Origin: Ralstonia soli
GTDB taxonomy: Bacteria; Pseudomonadota; Gammaproteobacteria; Burkholderiales; Burkholderiaceae
Assembly: GCF_023955655.1 (NCBI RefSeq)
Contig: NZ_JAMXHT010000002.1
Coordinates: 620,001 to 684,000 of the forward strand
Length of the DNA stretch: 64,000 nt
Direction of reading: 5' to 3'
Positions 62,202 to 64,000 of this stretch are shown in pieces. How positions within the stretch are numbered: the first letter of the stretch is position 1; every line of letters begins with the position of its first letter. A model generated the notes under the pieces. That model was not told the origin of the DNA. It saw nothing but the letters and a program-made list of their open reading frames with translations, and did not search any database. The translations under genes were made by a program, and so were the position numbers.

Positions 62202-63953
62202 TCAATGAGAGGCCGTGCGCCAAGCCTGCGTGCGGCGCACGATGCCGCGCGTGGCCAGTTCCAGCAGCAGCGACACGATGATCGACGTGACGAGAATGAG
62301 CGTAGACATGGCCGCAGCGGGGCCAATGTCGCCGGCGTCGTCCATGTTCAGCACGGCCACGGAGGCCAGCACGGTGTCGGGGCTGTAGAGGAAGATCACC
62401 GCCGACACCGTGGTCATGGCCGACACGAACAGGTAGCGCGTGCACGCCAGCACGGCCGGCAGGCACATCGGCAGCGTTACGCGCCAGTAGGTGCGCAGCG
62501 CCGATACCTTGAGCGAGGCGGACACGGCCTCGAACACCGGGTCCAGCTGCCCCAGCGACGCCACCGACGTGAGGTGGGCCGCCGTGGCGCAGTGCATGAT
62601 CGTGCAGAGCACCATCAGCGTCATGCCGCCGTACAGGCCATTGAGCGGGTTGGCCGGATGGTTGAAGAAGAACACATAGCCCAGGCCGAGCACGAGCCCG
62701 GGCACCGCCATCGGCAGCAGCACGGCAAAGCGGATGGCGGAGTGCAGCCATGCAACCGCGCGTGTCTTTTCGACCAGCCACGCACCGGTGAAGATCAGCA
62801 CCGTGCCGAACACGGTGGTCAGCGCGGCCAGCTTCAGGCTGTTGCGATACGCCAGCCAGCCGCCGCCGTCCATGTTGTCGAAGTCGTAATTGCGCAGCGA
62901 CAGTTCGAGGTTGTACGGCCACAGCTTGACCAGCGACGCGCCCACGGCAGTCGCAAGCATCAGCAGGATCCCGCCGACCACCAGCACGCTCAGCAGCAGG
63001 AAGAGCCCGTCGCGCAGGCGGTCCGGGAGCGGGTGATACGGCTGCGCGCGGCTCGCGAGTGCAGCGTGCTGGCGGCGCTGCACCAGGCGCTCCACTGCGA
63101 AGGTCAGCAGCGCCGGCAGCAGCAGCATCAAGCCGATGACGGCGCCGCGCGCAAACTGCTGCTGGCCCACCACCGCCTTATAGGCTTCCACAGCCAGCAC
63201 CTGGTAGCTGCCGCCCACCACCGTCGGCACACCAAAGTCGGTGGCCACCAGCGTGAACACCAGCGCAAAGGCGCCGAACAGGCCATAGCGCGCGCCGGGT
63301 AGCGTGACCGTGCGGAACGTGCGCCACGGCCCGGCCCCCATCGCACGGGCGGCGTCGTACAGGCGGCCGTCTGCCAGCGTGAGCGTGGCCAGCAACAGCA
63401 TCAGCGCATACGGGAAGGTATAGAACACCTCGCCCAGCACGATGCCCCAGAAGCCGTAGATGTTGCCGCCGTTCAGCCATGCCTTGAACAGGCCCTGGTT
63501 GCCGAACAGGTAGACCAGCGCAATGCCCGGCAACAGCGATGGTGCAAACAGCGGCAGCATGGCCAGCGTGCGCATCGTGCCGCGCAACGGCATGCGCGTG
63601 CGCTGCACGGCATAGGCCAGGGCAAAGGCCAGCGGCACGACAATCGCGGCCACCGCGCCGGACACCGCCAGCGTGCGGCCCACCATGTCGAGAAAGTTCG
63701 GACCCTGCACCACGTGCATGACCAGCGCGAGGCCGTGCTCGTCGGTGCTGCGCGCGCTGGGGACCACGCCGGTGGCCTGCAGCAGCATCATGGCCGTCGG
63801 GGCCAGCAGGCCGATGGCCAGCAACAGCAGCCAGCCGAGCTTCATGCCGGTCAGCACGGGCACATCGGTGCGCCAGTACGGCGTGCGCGCGATGCGGGCG
63901 GGTTCGGATCGGGTGGCCGTGACCACGTTGGTCTCGGGCGGGAGCATCGACAT
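62202..63953 (-). CDS. Fused ABC transporter permease for 2-aminoethylphosphonate
   Basis: From ATG 63953, preceded by GAGGTGG, the protein has 583 residues and two complete BPD permease units (about residues 40-310 and 345-580), as in FbpB and PhnU-type permeases. The ATPase contact loops are DAARAMGAGPWRTFRTVTLP in the first half and AVSASLKVSALRTYWRVTLP in the second. Helices such as LGWLLLLAIGLLAPTAMMLL start the first unit. It forms the membrane channel for the adjacent binding protein. The ATPase gene ends 7 bases upstream. Confidence 0.9.
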   Translation of the reverse strand: MSMLPPETNVVTATRSEPARIARTPYWRTDVPVLTGMKLGWLLLLAIGLLAPTAMMLLQATGVVPSARSTDEHGLALVMHVVQGPNFLDMVGRTLAVSGAVAAIVVPLAFALAYAVQRTRMPLRGTMRTLAMLPLFAPSLLPGIALVYLFGNQGLFKAWLNGGNIYGFWGIVLGEVFYTFPYALMLLLATLTLADGRLYDAARAMGAGPWRTFRTVTLPGARYGLFGAFALVFTLVATDFGVPTVVGGSYQVLAVEAYKAVVGQQQFARGAVIGLMLLLPALLTFAVERLVQRRQHAALASRAQPYHPLPDRLRDGLFLLLSVLVVGGILLMLATAVGASLVKLWPYNLELSLRNYDFDNMDGGGWLAYRNSLKLAALTTVFGTVLIFTGAWLVEKTRAVAWLHSAIRFAVLLPMAVPGLVLGLGYVFFFNHPANPLNGLYGGMTLMVLCTIMHCATAAHLTSVASLGQLDPVFEAVSASLKVSALRTYWRVTLPMCLPAVLACTRYLFVSAMTTVSAVIFLYSPDTVLASVAVLNMDDAGDIGPAAAMSTLILVTSIIVSLLLELATRGIVRRTQAWRTASH

Positions 63954-63960
63954 GGCCACC

Positions 63961-64000
63961 TCAGGCACGGTCGTGCGGATAGAGGCGCAGGCCATCGCGC
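63961..64000 (-). CDS. C-terminal end of an upstream gene, probably the transporter ATPase
   Basis: Twelve codons ending RDGLRLYPHDRA and TGA at 63961 are visible before the window edge. A close of the form GLRLYP is common at the end of iron/spermidine/phosphonate-type ABC ATPases. With a 7-base gap to the permease start, this is most likely the PhnT-like ATPase of the same importer. The identification is inference from position and a short tail. Confidence 0.4.
   Translation of the reverse strand, partial: RDGLRLYPHDRA

Overview
The window reads as chromosome of a high-GC beta-proteobacterium of the Burkholderiaceae, most likely Ralstonia. The basis is codon use, a double-length UvrA, a short FtsK paralogue, an orphan AtpC paralogue, a GarD/GudD/KdgD hexarate cluster and an aminoethylphosphonate cluster of the type carried by Ralstonia and Cupriavidus. 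Species is not determined. No tRNA, rRNA or CRISPR array was seen.

Positions 1-11,570 are an accessory island. After the cut end of a Cache-domain sensor come an intact tyrosine recombinase with two dyads at its start, a small membrane protein, a vsr remnant, an orphan HipB-like repressor, a decayed recombinase copy and an AbrB-like gene. Then 1.36 kb without a clear gene holds inverted and direct repeats and a strongly structured stretch. A four-gene Tn7-like transposition operon follows (TnsA-like, DDE transposase, TnsC-like, TniQ), ending in a 20-bp perfect hairpin and an array of short repeats, then an insertion-sequence remnant. The TnsA-like and TnsC-like proteins keep open frames but have lost recognisable catalytic residues.

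Positions 11,700-29,300 are housekeeping and envelope genes: an MscS channel, a class II glutamine amidotransferase, a fused double UvrA, a YtcA/MdtN/MdtO/MdtP-type efflux operon, an FtsK translocase, an MHYT membrane sensor and a glycine-zipper protein.

Positions 29,300-39,300 encode an oxidative hexuronate/hexarate pathway: uronate dehydrogenase, lactonase, galactarate and glucarate dehydratases, transporter, KdgD and a ketoglutarate semialdehyde dehydrogenase, with a divergent LysR regulator. Together they would convert galacturonate or glucuronate to 2-oxoglutarate.

Positions 39,700-50,500 are an organosulfur island: a seven-gene minus operon (flavin monooxygenase, class II aldolase, sulfonate-type ABC importer with two binding proteins, membrane cytochrome c) divergent from an acyl-CoA-dehydrogenase-like flavoprotein, a thiol dioxygenase and a four-domain rhodanese. 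The next intergenic region carries twelve palindromic units at a 21-22 bp period.

Positions 50,900-57,050 hold a DMT exporter, a translationally coupled TonB receptor / YfiR-like / GGDEF-EAL operon and an AtpC paralogue without other ATP synthase genes. From 57,250 to the right edge lies an aminoethylphosphonate uptake and breakdown locus: LysR regulator, HAD hydrolase, FAD amine oxidoreductase, binding protein, PhnX, fused permease and the tail of the ATPase gene.
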